Shown here piece by piece: positions 36,101 to 43,552 of a stretch of 64,000 nt of DNA. Position 1 is the first letter of the stretch; every line of letters starts with the position of its first letter. This stretch comes from JAGQIB01 sp041393395 (GTDB taxonomy: Bacteria > ARS69). Below the pieces are notes generated by a model. That model was not told the DNA's origin. It saw only the letters and a program-made list of their open reading frames with translations, and did no database searches. Both the position numbers and the translations under genes were made by a program. The stretch lies in the NCBI GenBank assembly GCA_041393395.1, contig JAWKKG010000008.1:266055-330054 (forward strand), given 5' to 3'.

Positions 36101-37316
36101 TGCCGCCCGCCTCCACCACGATGATTCCGTTCGCCGTGGCGGTCTGGATCGCGAGGAAGCTCGCGAGGTCCCACTCCACGGGAACGAACTCGAACTGCGC
36201 GCAGTTGCACGCGCACGTCAGCCCGGAGTTCGGCCCGAGAATGTGGATCTCGAGCAGCATCACCTCACCGGGAACGAGCCAGGCGTCCGCTTCCTGGATG
36301 TTCGCGGCCCAGGTCAGCTCCGAATCGAAGTCGCACATCTTGAGCGTGACGTCCGGCGAGATGCCGGTCATGCCGAAGCCGTCGCTGCAGGCGCCGATCT
36401 CGCCGAGCACGGCCGTGCCGTGCGCCGGATCCGATCCGCCGCTCGCGCCGTTCAGCACGTCGCTCGCGAAGACCGGCAGATCCTCGTGCCCGAAGCACCA
36501 GTCCCATTCGAGATCGGCGACCCAGTACGAGGTGCCGTAGCCGTTGCCGCCCGGGTGGTAGGCCCAGGCGTAGTCGGCGTCGAGGCCGGTGGGCGCGGGG
36601 TCGCGATAGGTCTGCGACGCATCCCAGTTCGGGGTGGCCGGAGCCGCGTCCGCACACGGGCCCGGGGCTTCACCCGGCGCCTGCAGGTACGCGAGCTCCA
36701 CCAGATCCAGCGCGAGGAACTCGTTCGCGAGGTCCGGACCGCGTTCGCTCGGCGTGTCGAACGTGAACACGTAGAGGTTGTTGAGGTCGGCGAGCGCTCG
36801 CCCGGACATCTGCTGTCCGGTCTCGCGGTTCTCGTCCAGGATCCGCTCCTCGGTGTCGAACACGCGATGGAGCGTGGCGTCGGGGTAGCGCGCCAGGATG
36901 TCCTGTACCTCGGGCAGCGGACTCCCGTCCGCGCGCAGCGTGCCCTGACGCAGCCGCACGGGAACGTCGTCCACGAACTTCACGATGATCTTGTCGCGCG
37001 AGAGCTCGCGCCGTCCGTCGACCCGGTCCGGTTTCACCGGGAGCGTGCGGGGCGTGAGCGCGCGCGCCGCCGGCGGCAACGTGATCCCCATCGCGCGGAG
37101 CTGTTCGGCGTGACTCTGGGGACGCCGCTCCCAGCCCTCCGGCAGGTCGGCGTTCCGGTGTCCCACGAGCTCGCCGTTCGAGTCGTAGTAGAAGTCCCCG
37201 CGCGTTTCGGCGATCTCGAGCGCACGGGCGGTTGGCGTGACGGCCACGAGGATCGCGGCGAGCACGGTCGCGAGGGACGACCGCGCCGAAGCCGCGGGTT
37301 GAGACGTCGTTCTCAT
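33147..37316 (-). CDS. Secreted subtilisin-like S8 protease with duplicated C-terminal module and FlgD-type tail
   Basis: 1389 residues with a signal peptide (SSLATVLAAILVAVTPTARA). The catalytic triad is Asp in VADLEWDWCFGHEDL (about residue 265), His in HGTAVLGEIGA (about 297) and Ser in GGTSGASPM (about 485); the oxyanion Asn is in EAGGNGS. The usual Asp-Thr-Gly is Asp-Leu-Glu here. A CACNC cluster lies between His and Ser. Two tandem copies of a module of about 310 residues follow, each with a PRxxTDS...YAPL start and a CARDB-like KGGRH/RGGRH strand. A FlgD tail (NPSDEE, WNGRDAQG, GVYFVRL) closes the protein. A paralogue with one module copy lies at 55412-58567. Confidence 0.87.
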   Translation of the reverse strand: MRTTSQPAASARSSLATVLAAILVAVTPTARALEIAETRGDFYYDSNGELVGHRNADLPEGWERRPQSHAEQLRAMGITLPPAARALTPRTLPVKPDRVDGRRELSRDKIIVKFVDDVPVRLRQGTLRADGSPLPEVQDILARYPDATLHRVFDTEERILDENRETGQQMSGRALADLNNLYVFTFDTPSERGPDLANEFLALDLVELAYLQAPGEAPGPCADAAPATPNWDASQTYRDPAPTGLDADYAWAYHPGGNGYGTSYWVADLEWDWCFGHEDLPVFASDVLNGASGGSDPAHGTAVLGEIGACSDGFGMTGISPDVTLKMCDFDSELTWAANIQEADAWLVPGEVMLLEIHILGPNSGLTCACNCAQFEFVPVEWDLASFLAIQTATANGIIVVEAGGNGSMNLDSPIYGGWFGNDSGAILVGAGVPGSHSPECWTNYGSRIDLHGWGSGIFSTGYGDLWLGTGDCTQSYTAGFGGTSGASPMIVGAAADLQGISKAKYGITLSPAQVRLSLKINGTPQGSPISRNIGVMPNLPWAINWIEPDVVPSAVPAGWSYPILPRSSTDSNFGYAPLQAGALPGNVAGTYWNWTESNPSYSYTPTINNPRAGVVIDDAWIWFCYNTNMNPGDVQWCGNIGPDIVKGGRHTILNRADVFGEEDEWNEDNDWARQYIWSGLALTKNVPVVRSWDPPRQSTGSGPYYNSEGFSGTTASYWTAFAVLPSDASSDFDVYLNAEAPTNVPQAGFGAAVAISAASLDLSDFVIVDRNVVGPGTYYASAVNWSGFANKIVEYDSDQGVIANPGTNGPYDLGVGEIVDLHEIFLTAGVPTRIQVQWLSGNADYGLSVHQDPTGFTSKWSAVAFADNAGPAQDEWVIVDRTGWHGIAVWKRASADLNQSLAYNLITSPLMNLAPTTPFGWYGPIVPRNTTDSTPDYAPLPAVLYGNQPTTSYNIATVNQGPGDSGPAWQNHLFVDDVWYWYFLGGVFPQGFTGRWINTLQGLDPFSIVRGGRHHLRVETDAYGEQAESIEYDNRVVDWFSWSPLLLEPDAPVARSGGPLKDPAGWGPEWSCDGFSSDFRSYWTAVSVLPFAMDADYDVRVHDAYVGSKDGFNSPLTWSGDAADGAVDFAIVNYNVAGTVPDFSVLNWNATSTPFVVERSEAPVFVASPGTSSYGPYTIGNGEILDLYEVWVPAEAVGLPVHFSIASEGGDADLQLRFFDGSQPYQVKLSAWYSENSGGPGEDEHLPPITFANPGYHCLAVHKTDANDLIRTASYRLVIAVGASAVDAPQVEGAPASFSLGAPRPNPSDEETSIRFDVPARGGSFRIAVYDVNGRRVITLADGERPAGRYETTWNGRDAQGERVGSGVYFVRLEAGTVHETKRITRLQ

Positions 37317-37325
37317 GGCGCCCCC

Positions 37326-37868
37326 CTACTTCTCGAGCCCGAGCTGACGGGCGCGTTCGCGGGCGATCGCGGGGTCGGCCGGCGCGGGACGATACTTCTC
37401 CGGATTCCGCAACCGATCGAGCGCTTGCTCGAAGTCGGCCACGCGGGCGGCGTCCTCGTTCAGCATCGCGATCTCCAGACCGAGCTCGGTCGAGCGCAGC
37501 AGAAGCGCCTGCTTCGCCTCCTCCATCCGCCGCTGGATCTCGAGCTGCGCTTCGCCGCGCGGCGCGGCCTGCAGGTCGGCCACGAGCTGCGCGAGCCGCG
37601 CCTCCGTGTCCACCGCCGCGGTCGCCTGTTCGTCGTAGAGTCGCCGAATCTGGGCGCGAACCTCCGGATCGCGGGCCTGGATCGGTCCGTACCGGACCTC
37701 ACCGGGGCCGGGGGTGGCCGGGAGGGCGTCCCGCTCGGCCTCGGTCACCGCGCGGGCCTCTCCCGTGGCGGGTGCGTCCGCCGCCGCGGCGACGGTCGGG
37801 AACATCGAGGGGCTCGCGGCGAGCAGCAACGTCGCCACGGCGGCCGGGAAGATCGAGTGAGAGCGCAT
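37326..37868 (-). CDS. Small exported coiled-coil protein, unknown function
   Basis: 180 residues; GGAGG lies 6 nt before the ATG. A signal peptide (about residues 1-30, ending VAAAADA) is followed by a Gly/Pro-rich link and a long charged helix (about 65-150) rich in Arg, Glu, Ala and Gln, which suggests a coiled coil. It ends only 9 bp before the S8 protease start, so the two are co-transcribed; it could be a chaperone or inhibitor-like partner of the protease, which is inference. Confidence 0.7.
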   Translation of the reverse strand: MRSHSIFPAAVATLLLAASPSMFPTVAAAADAPATGEARAVTEAERDALPATPGPGEVRYGPIQARDPEVRAQIRRLYDEQATAAVDTEARLAQLVADLQAAPRGEAQLEIQRRMEEAKQALLLRSTELGLEIAMLNEDAARVADFEQALDRLRNPEKYRPAPADPAIARERARQLGLEK

Positions 37869-38059
37869 GGGGGGCCTCCGGTTCGCGGGGAGACGACGGA
37901 CTCCGCGGACTCGGCACGCCGCGGCCGAATCCGTCGCTGAATGTCCATGCGCCGGTCCGGGCCGGAACGGGCCACGCGGGTCCCGAAGTTGACGGCACGT
38001 CCGGCGGCGCGCATCTTCGCCCCGGCGCCGCCGACCGGGTGGCGCGAGGGCGGACGCTC

Positions 38060-39031
38060 ATGAAGCGATTCCCGGTGCTCTGCGGTCTCCTCGCCCTGAC
38101 GATGCTCGTGGGCTGCGGGGACTCGAACGAGGGCACCTACCAGGGCTACGTCGAGGGAGAGTACGTCTACGTCGCGTCGCCGCTGGCGGGGACGCTGACG
38201 AGCCTCGACGTCGCCCGCGGGGATCACGTGTCCGCGGAGCAGTCCCTGTTCCAGCTCGACGACGAGGTGGAGGCGGCCGAGCTGAGGCGATCGGAGCACG
38301 CGGTGGCCGAGGCGAGCGCCCAGCTCGACGACGTGCGCAAGGGTCTCCGGCCGTCCGAGATCGCCGCCCTCGAGGCGCAGCGCGACCGCGCCCGGGCGAC
38401 CCTCACGCTCGCGGAGTCGCAACTGGAGCGAGCGAAGCGGCTGCACGCGGCGGAGGATCCCCTGATCTCGGACGAGGAGCTGGAGCAGGCCGAAGCGCAA
38501 CGCGACGCCGATCGGGCGCAGCTCGCCCAGGCAGAGGCCGACCTGAAGACGGCCCGGCTCGGCGGACGCACGGACGCCGTACGCGCCGCAGAAGCTCGCC
38601 TCGCCGAGGCGGAGGCTTCCCACACGCAGGCCGCGTGGTCCGTGGAGCAGAAGCACCGGGCGGCGCCCGCGAGTGCGTTCGTCGACGACACGCTGTACGA
38701 CGTCGGCGAGTGGGTCGGCGCGGGACGGCCGGTGGTGGTGCTCCTGCCGCCGGAGAACCGCAAGGCGCGCTTCTTCGTGCCGGAGCCGGTGCTGGCGCGC
38801 GTCGCGCCGGGCCGGAATGTGTCCGTGCATCTCGACGGTCTGGACCGCCCGCTCGAGGCGACGATCTCCTACGTCTCCTCCGAGGCGGAGTTCACGCCGC
38901 CCGTGATCTACAGCAAGCAGAACCGGTCGAAGCTCGTCTACATGGTGGAGGCGACGTTCCCGCCGGACGTCGCGGAGAACCTGCGTCCGGGCCAGCCGCT
39001 CGACGTGCGACTCGAGGTCGAGTCGCCGTGA
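38060..39031 (+). CDS. HlyD-family adaptor lipoprotein of an ABC-2 exporter
   Basis: 323 residues from the ATG at 38060; the upstream open frame is shadow. The lipobox LTMLVGC places the Cys at residue 19. YVYVASPLAGTLTSLDVARGDHV is the first half of the biotinyl/lipoyl-like domain, followed by a long hairpin coiled coil (about 75-195) and a beta-barrel domain. This is the YbhG/HlyD arrangement. Its stop overlaps the GTG of the ATPase gene. With the next two genes it should form a YbhG-YbhF-YbhS-like envelope export system; substrate unknown. Confidence 0.85.
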   Translation: MKRFPVLCGLLALTMLVGCGDSNEGTYQGYVEGEYVYVASPLAGTLTSLDVARGDHVSAEQSLFQLDDEVEAAELRRSEHAVAEASAQLDDVRKGLRPSEIAALEAQRDRARATLTLAESQLERAKRLHAAEDPLISDEELEQAEAQRDADRAQLAQAEADLKTARLGGRTDAVRAAEARLAEAEASHTQAAWSVEQKHRAAPASAFVDDTLYDVGEWVGAGRPVVVLLPPENRKARFFVPEPVLARVAPGRNVSVHLDGLDRPLEATISYVSSEAEFTPPVIYSKQNRSKLVYMVEATFPPDVAENLRPGQPLDVRLEVESP

Positions 39032-39951
39032 GCCAGGACTTCGTGATCGACGTCTCGGGGATCACGAAGCGGTTCGGTTCCCTGACCGTGGTCGACGACA
39101 TCTCCCTCCAGGTCGGCCGTGGCGAGATCTACGGATTCCTCGGTCCGAACGGCAGCGGCAAGACCACGTTTCTGCGAATGCTGTGCGGCCTCCTCACGCC
39201 CGACGCCGGCCGTGGAACCTGCCTCGGCTACGACGTGCTGACCCAGGCCACGGACATCAAGAAGAACGTCGGCTACATGACCCAGCGGTTCTCTTTCTAC
39301 GAGGATCTCTCGCTCGAGGAGAACCTGGACTTCATCGCGCAGATCTACGGTCTGCCGGGGCGTCGCGCCGCCGTGCGTGAGAGCCTCGATCGACTCGGCA
39401 TGTACGGACGCCGCAAGCAGCTCGCGGGCGAGCTCTCCGGCGGCTGGAAGCAGCGGCTCGCGCTGGCCGCCTGTCTGATCCACTCCCCTCTCCTGCTCCT
39501 GCTGGACGAGCCGACCGCGGGCGTGGACCCCAAGGCGCGCCGCGACTTCTGGGAAGAAGTCCACCGCCTCGCCGGCGACGGCATGACCGTGCTGATCACC
39601 ACGCACTACATGGACGAAGCGGAGCGCTGTCACCGGATCGCCTACCTCGCGTACGGGAAGCTGCTCACGCGCGGCAGCGTGGACGAAGTCGTGACGAAGG
39701 CGGGACTCACGACCTGGGAGGTCTCCGGTCCGCACCTCTACCGCCTCGCCCCGGAGCTCCGGCGGCTGGACGGCGTGGAACAGGTCGTCGCGTTCGGGAC
39801 GGCCCTGCACGTCAGCGGGCGGGACGCCGACGCGCTGCGCGAGAGCCTCGCCCCGTACTTCACGGATTCCTACGAATGGAGACCGGTCGAGTCCCGCCTC
39901 GAAGACGTCTTCATCAGTCTCATGAGCCGCAGTACGGACCAGTACTCGTGA
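39028..39951 (+). CDS. ABC-2-type transporter ATP-binding protein
   Basis: 307 residues from the GTG at 39028 (GTGA overlap). Walker A GPNGSGKTTF (about residue 37), Q-loop MTQRFSFYEDL, signature LSGGWKQR, Walker B LLLLLDEPTAGVD and the H-loop TTHYMDE are all present. The MTQRFSFY region is typical of YbhF/YhiH-like exporters. A single nucleotide-binding domain is present, so it works as a homodimer with the permease encoded next. Confidence 0.92.
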   Translation: MSQDFVIDVSGITKRFGSLTVVDDISLQVGRGEIYGFLGPNGSGKTTFLRMLCGLLTPDAGRGTCLGYDVLTQATDIKKNVGYMTQRFSFYEDLSLEENLDFIAQIYGLPGRRAAVRESLDRLGMYGRRKQLAGELSGGWKQRLALAACLIHSPLLLLLDEPTAGVDPKARRDFWEEVHRLAGDGMTVLITTHYMDEAERCHRIAYLAYGKLLTRGSVDEVVTKAGLTTWEVSGPHLYRLAPELRRLDGVEQVVAFGTALHVSGRDADALRESLAPYFTDSYEWRPVESRLEDVFISLMSRSTDQYS

Positions 39952-41081
39952 GCGCCTTTCGCTGGGCACGCTTCCGGGCGATCGTCGCGAAGGAGTTCAT
40001 CCAGATGCGGCGCGATCGCCTCACGTTCGGGATGATGGTCGGCATCCCGATGATGCAGCTGATCCTGTTCGGATTCGCGATCAACTCCGACCCGAAGCAC
40101 CTCCCCACGGCCGTGTACTCGGCCGACAACAGCCCGTTCTCGCGCACGCTCGTGTGGGGGATCGAGAACAGCGACTACTTCCGGATCGTGCGCGAGGCGG
40201 AGTCCGAAGAGGAGATCGCCTCGCTGCTGGACGAAGGCCGCGTCCAGTTCGTGCTGCACGTTCCCGTGGACTTCTCGCGCGATCTGCTGCGAGGGGATCG
40301 CCCGCAGTTGCTTCTCGAGGCCGACGCCACCGACCCCGCCGCGACCGGCAACGCGCTGGCGGCCGTGAGCAACCTGCTGGACACGGTGCTTCGACGTGAT
40401 CTGGTGGGCCCGCTCGAGGGACTGCGGGCGACCCCGGGTCCGGTGGAGCTCCGCACCCACCGACTCTACAACCCGGACATCGTCACGCAGTACAACATCG
40501 TCCCCGGCCTCATGGGTGTGGTTCTCACGATGACGATGGTCGTGATCACGTCGCTCGCGATCACGCGAGAGCGGGAGCGCGGCACCATGGAGAATCTCCT
40601 CTCCACACCGGCGCGCCCCGGAGAGGTCATGATCGGGAAGATCGTACCGTACGTACTGGTCGGCTACATCCAGGTGTTCCTGATCCTGCTCGCCGCGCGC
40701 TACCTGTTCCACGTGCCGATCGTCGGCAGCATCCCGCTCCTGCTCGCCGTGATGCTGCCGTTCATCGTGGCGAACCTCTCGGTGGGAGTCACCTTCTCCA
40801 CGCTCGCGCAGAATCAACTGCAGGCCGTGCAGATGGCGTTCTTCTTCTTCCTCCCCTCGATCCTGCTCTCCGGCTTCATGTTCCCGTTCCGCGGGATGCC
40901 GGAATGGGCGCAGGTCGTGGGGCAGGTCCTGCCGCTGACCCACTTCCTGCGGATCGTTCGAGGCATCCTGCTCAAGGGGAACGGACTCCTCCAGATCCTG
41001 CCCGAACTGTGGCCGATCGGACTGTTCGTGCTGATCGTGATGACGGTGGGCATCAAGCGCTACCGACAGACGCTGGACTGA
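39948..41081 (+). CDS. ABC-2-type transporter permease
   Basis: 377 residues from the GTG at 39948 (GTGA overlap). One N-terminal helix (MMVGIPMMQLILFGFAI), a large extracytoplasmic domain (about 45-175) and five C-terminal helices match YbhS/YhhJ-like ABC-2 permeases. TRERERGTMENLLSTPARP is the conserved coupling-helix segment. Only one permease is present, so a homodimer is expected. Confidence 0.9.
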   Translation: MSAFRWARFRAIVAKEFIQMRRDRLTFGMMVGIPMMQLILFGFAINSDPKHLPTAVYSADNSPFSRTLVWGIENSDYFRIVREAESEEEIASLLDEGRVQFVLHVPVDFSRDLLRGDRPQLLLEADATDPAATGNALAAVSNLLDTVLRRDLVGPLEGLRATPGPVELRTHRLYNPDIVTQYNIVPGLMGVVLTMTMVVITSLAITRERERGTMENLLSTPARPGEVMIGKIVPYVLVGYIQVFLILLAARYLFHVPIVGSIPLLLAVMLPFIVANLSVGVTFSTLAQNQLQAVQMAFFFFLPSILLSGFMFPFRGMPEWAQVVGQVLPLTHFLRIVRGILLKGNGLLQILPELWPIGLFVLIVMTVGIKRYRQTLD

Positions 41082-41129
41082 GTCGGATCACCGACCGCGT
41101 GCGGCCCCGGCGGCGGCTCGGGATGCTCG

Positions 41130-43049
41130 TCAGCGAAGCCGATTCACCACGCGGACTCGCCGGCGCGCGTCTCCTCCCAGGGACACGAAGTAGACTCCCG
41201 CCGCGACCGATCTCCCGGCATCGTCGCGGCCGTCCCAGACGACGGCATGCTCGCCCGCGGGGAATGGCTCGGAGCGCGTGAGCGTCCGGATCCTCCGCCC
41301 CGCGACGTCGTGCACGGTGAGCGACACCGGCCTCGACGAGGAGATCGCGAACCGGAGGGTCGTGCTCGCGCGAAACGGATTCGGCGTGTTGACGAGCCCG
41401 GACGCACCCCGCCGCGCGACGTCGGGCGCCGAGGTCGCCGTCTCCGACGCGGGGCCGAGCGCGAGACCGTACGGACTGACCAACCCGGCAACCAGGTCCT
41501 CGAGCTGCGTCCCGTCGAGAGCGCAGCTCTGGATCTTGCCCGCCACGTCGTCGGTCCAGAGCAGTCGGCTGGAGGCGTGGTCGATCTCGAGGTGCCGGGG
41601 CAGGCCGAGTCCGGTCACGAGATCCGCCGGAGCGGACCCGTCCAGTGCGGAGCGTCGGACCTTTCCCGCCTCGGTCCAGTAGAGCGCACGCCCGGCGACG
41701 TCGATCGCCACGGCCGCCGGATGCGACGTCACGACCGGCAGCGTCTCCACGTTCGTTCCGTCGAGGTCCGCGCGGTGCAGCGAGCCGGGGAATGCGTTCT
41801 CGGCCCAGTAGAGCTTCACGTCGAGCGGGTCGATCGCGATTCCGCTGACGCTCGAGAGGCCCGTGGTCACGAGATCCTGCACGTTCGACCCGTCCAGATC
41901 CGAGCACTGGATGCGATCCGTCCCCCGATCGGTCCAGTAGAGCTTGTTCGTGATCGGACACACGATCAGCCCGTCCGGAATCTGCAGTCCGCTCACCACG
42001 TCCTCCACGCCGGCGCCGTCGAGGTCCGCCCGCTGGATCCGATCCGTTCCCGCGTCGCACCAGTACATCTTTCCGTGCACGGGATCCGTGGCGACGCCCT
42101 GCGGAAGGGAGAGTCCCGTCGTCACGAGGTCGACCGCGTCGGAGCCATCCAGTCGCACCCGGCGCACGCGGTCCGATCCGTAGTCCGTGAAGTAGATCGC
42201 GTCTTGCGGCCAGACGGTCGGCGTGGCGACGATCCCGTAGGGAGCGGACACGTTCGCGACGATCTCGGTCCCGGTGCCGTCGAGGTTCGCCCGCTGGATC
42301 CGTTGCCCCGAGTAGTCTCCCCAGTACATCTTGCCGAGGTACGGATCGAGATGCAGGAACGTCAGGAGGTTCCCGCTCGCGTCGACGACCGTCTCCACGG
42401 CGCCCCCGTCGAGCGGCGCCCGCTGGACGTAGCCGGTGGACGTCGTCCAGTAGAGTCTGCCGGTCGCGAGGTCCAGCTCCACGTCGTACGGATTCGTCAC
42501 GGCCACGATCTCCTCCGGCGCGCTCCCGTCGAGATTCGCCCGCCCGATCCGGTGACCGTACTGCTCGGTCCAGTACACTCTCCCGCCCGCCGGATCCAGA
42601 GCGACCCCGAACGGGTAGTGCGCGTACGGGATCACGGTCTCGATCTGTGTTCCGTCGAGGTTCGCCCGCCGGACACGGTTCGCGCTGCGCTCGGTCCAGT
42701 AGATCTTGCCGAGCTCGTGGTCCAGGGCGAGACCGCAGGGGAGCGTGTCGTTCTCCAGCGCGACCAGGACTTCATCGCTCGTCCCGTCGGGGAGGCAGCG
42801 ACGGATCGCGGGCGGATTGTTCGGCGCGGAGTAGTAGACGTATCCCTCGGCCGGATCGAACGCGACGTCGGCGGTGTTGAAGACCGTCGGGGCGACGTCC
42901 TGGATCGAGCTCCCGTCCAGGTTCGCGCGACGAACGGTCGGGCCGTCGGCGTCGATCCAGTACACCTGCGGGACGGCGGCGACCACGGAGGGTCCCAGGG
43001 TCGCGAGCAGTACCGGCAGAGCGAGCCGGCCGGCAGCGGCAAAGTTCAT
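41130..43049 (-). CDS. Secreted YWTD (LDL-receptor class B) double beta-propeller with FlgD-type tail
   Basis: 639 residues with a signal peptide (residues 1-25). About 12 repeats of 40-45 residues each carry a YWT[DE]-like strand and an R[AR]xLDG strand, for example LYWTDRGTDRIQCSDLDG. Twelve repeats correspond to two six-bladed propellers. A FlgD-like tail ends the protein (TPNPFRAST, WDGRDDAG, GVYFVSL). YWTD propellers in animals bind secreted ligands; in this group the role is unknown, probably surface binding. GGAGAG lies about 8 nt before the ATG. Confidence 0.85.
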   Translation of the reverse strand: MNFAAAGRLALPVLLATLGPSVVAAVPQVYWIDADGPTVRRANLDGSSIQDVAPTVFNTADVAFDPAEGYVYYSAPNNPPAIRRCLPDGTSDEVLVALENDTLPCGLALDHELGKIYWTERSANRVRRANLDGTQIETVIPYAHYPFGVALDPAGGRVYWTEQYGHRIGRANLDGSAPEEIVAVTNPYDVELDLATGRLYWTTSTGYVQRAPLDGGAVETVVDASGNLLTFLHLDPYLGKMYWGDYSGQRIQRANLDGTGTEIVANVSAPYGIVATPTVWPQDAIYFTDYGSDRVRRVRLDGSDAVDLVTTGLSLPQGVATDPVHGKMYWCDAGTDRIQRADLDGAGVEDVVSGLQIPDGLIVCPITNKLYWTDRGTDRIQCSDLDGSNVQDLVTTGLSSVSGIAIDPLDVKLYWAENAFPGSLHRADLDGTNVETLPVVTSHPAAVAIDVAGRALYWTEAGKVRRSALDGSAPADLVTGLGLPRHLEIDHASSRLLWTDDVAGKIQSCALDGTQLEDLVAGLVSPYGLALGPASETATSAPDVARRGASGLVNTPNPFRASTTLRFAISSSRPVSLTVHDVAGRRIRTLTRSEPFPAGEHAVVWDGRDDAGRSVAAGVYFVSLGGDARRRVRVVNRLR

Positions 43050-43088
43050 CGGACTCTCTCTCCGGATGGGGGATCACGAAGAGAGAAC

Positions 43089-43124
43089 GTCCCGGCCCGC
43101 CGCGGAAGTTGCACGGGCCGGGAC
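43089..43124 (-). terminator. Hairpin after the chimeric ORF
   Basis: A perfect 11-bp stem (GTCCCGGCCCG and CGGGCCGGGAC) with a 14-nt loop is followed on the minus strand by GTTCTCTCTT. It is 7 nt after the stop of the 85-aa ORF. Confidence 0.65.
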
Positions 43125-43131
43125 CCAACGA

Positions 43132-43389
43132 TCACCGCACTCGGACCAGTCTCGTGGCCGCTCGCTCCCCCGCCGCCTCGAGCGACGCGAAGCCTTCCCG
43201 GACGTCGTTCCGGATCAACGAGGGATCGAAGTAGAACGGGCCCTCGGTCTCGTCCGGCGTGATCCAGCAGGCGCCTCGCCCGGAAAGATCCCGCGCGGAC
43301 TCCGCGGCCGACGCCGACCGGATCGGGCGGGCGATCGACAGACCACCGATCGCCCACCGCATCGTCTTCAGGGCATCACGTCGTTCCAT
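43132..43389 (-). CDS. 85-residue chimera: intradiol dioxygenase N-terminus joined to a FlgD-tail end
   Basis: The ATG has GAGGAG 7 nt upstream. Residues 1-28 form a twin-arginine-type leader (ERRDALKTM, then a hydrophobic stretch). Residues 40-65 (ACWITPDETEGPFYFDPSLI, then RNDVREG) match the start of intradiol ring-cleavage dioxygenases, but the catalytic domain with its Tyr/His iron ligands is absent. From residue 66 the sequence reads FASLEAAGERAATRLVRVR, like the last strand of a FlgD sorting tail. The best explanation is an in-frame deletion fusing two genes. A product could still be translated, but it cannot be a dioxygenase. Confidence 0.65.
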   Translation of the reverse strand: MERRDALKTMRWAIGGLSIARPIRSASAAESARDLSGRGACWITPDETEGPFYFDPSLIRNDVREGFASLEAAGERAATRLVRVR

Positions 43390-43552
43390 GGCACGACTCC
43401 TCGGAGAGCTGGACGGGGGCAGCCGGCCCGACGTGGGCCGTCGGACGCAATATAGGACGAAGTCGGGTTCGGAATTCGTGGCAAAGTGTGGTAATTCGAG
43501 AGTCTCGAGGGCGTCGCCGTCGCGACGTCGAATCCCCTTCGCCGGAGCCGTC

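Noticed and set aside
37989..38018. Promoter TTGACG-17-CATCTT for the HlyD operon
   Set aside because: The -10 matches poorly; not strong enough to list as a feature.
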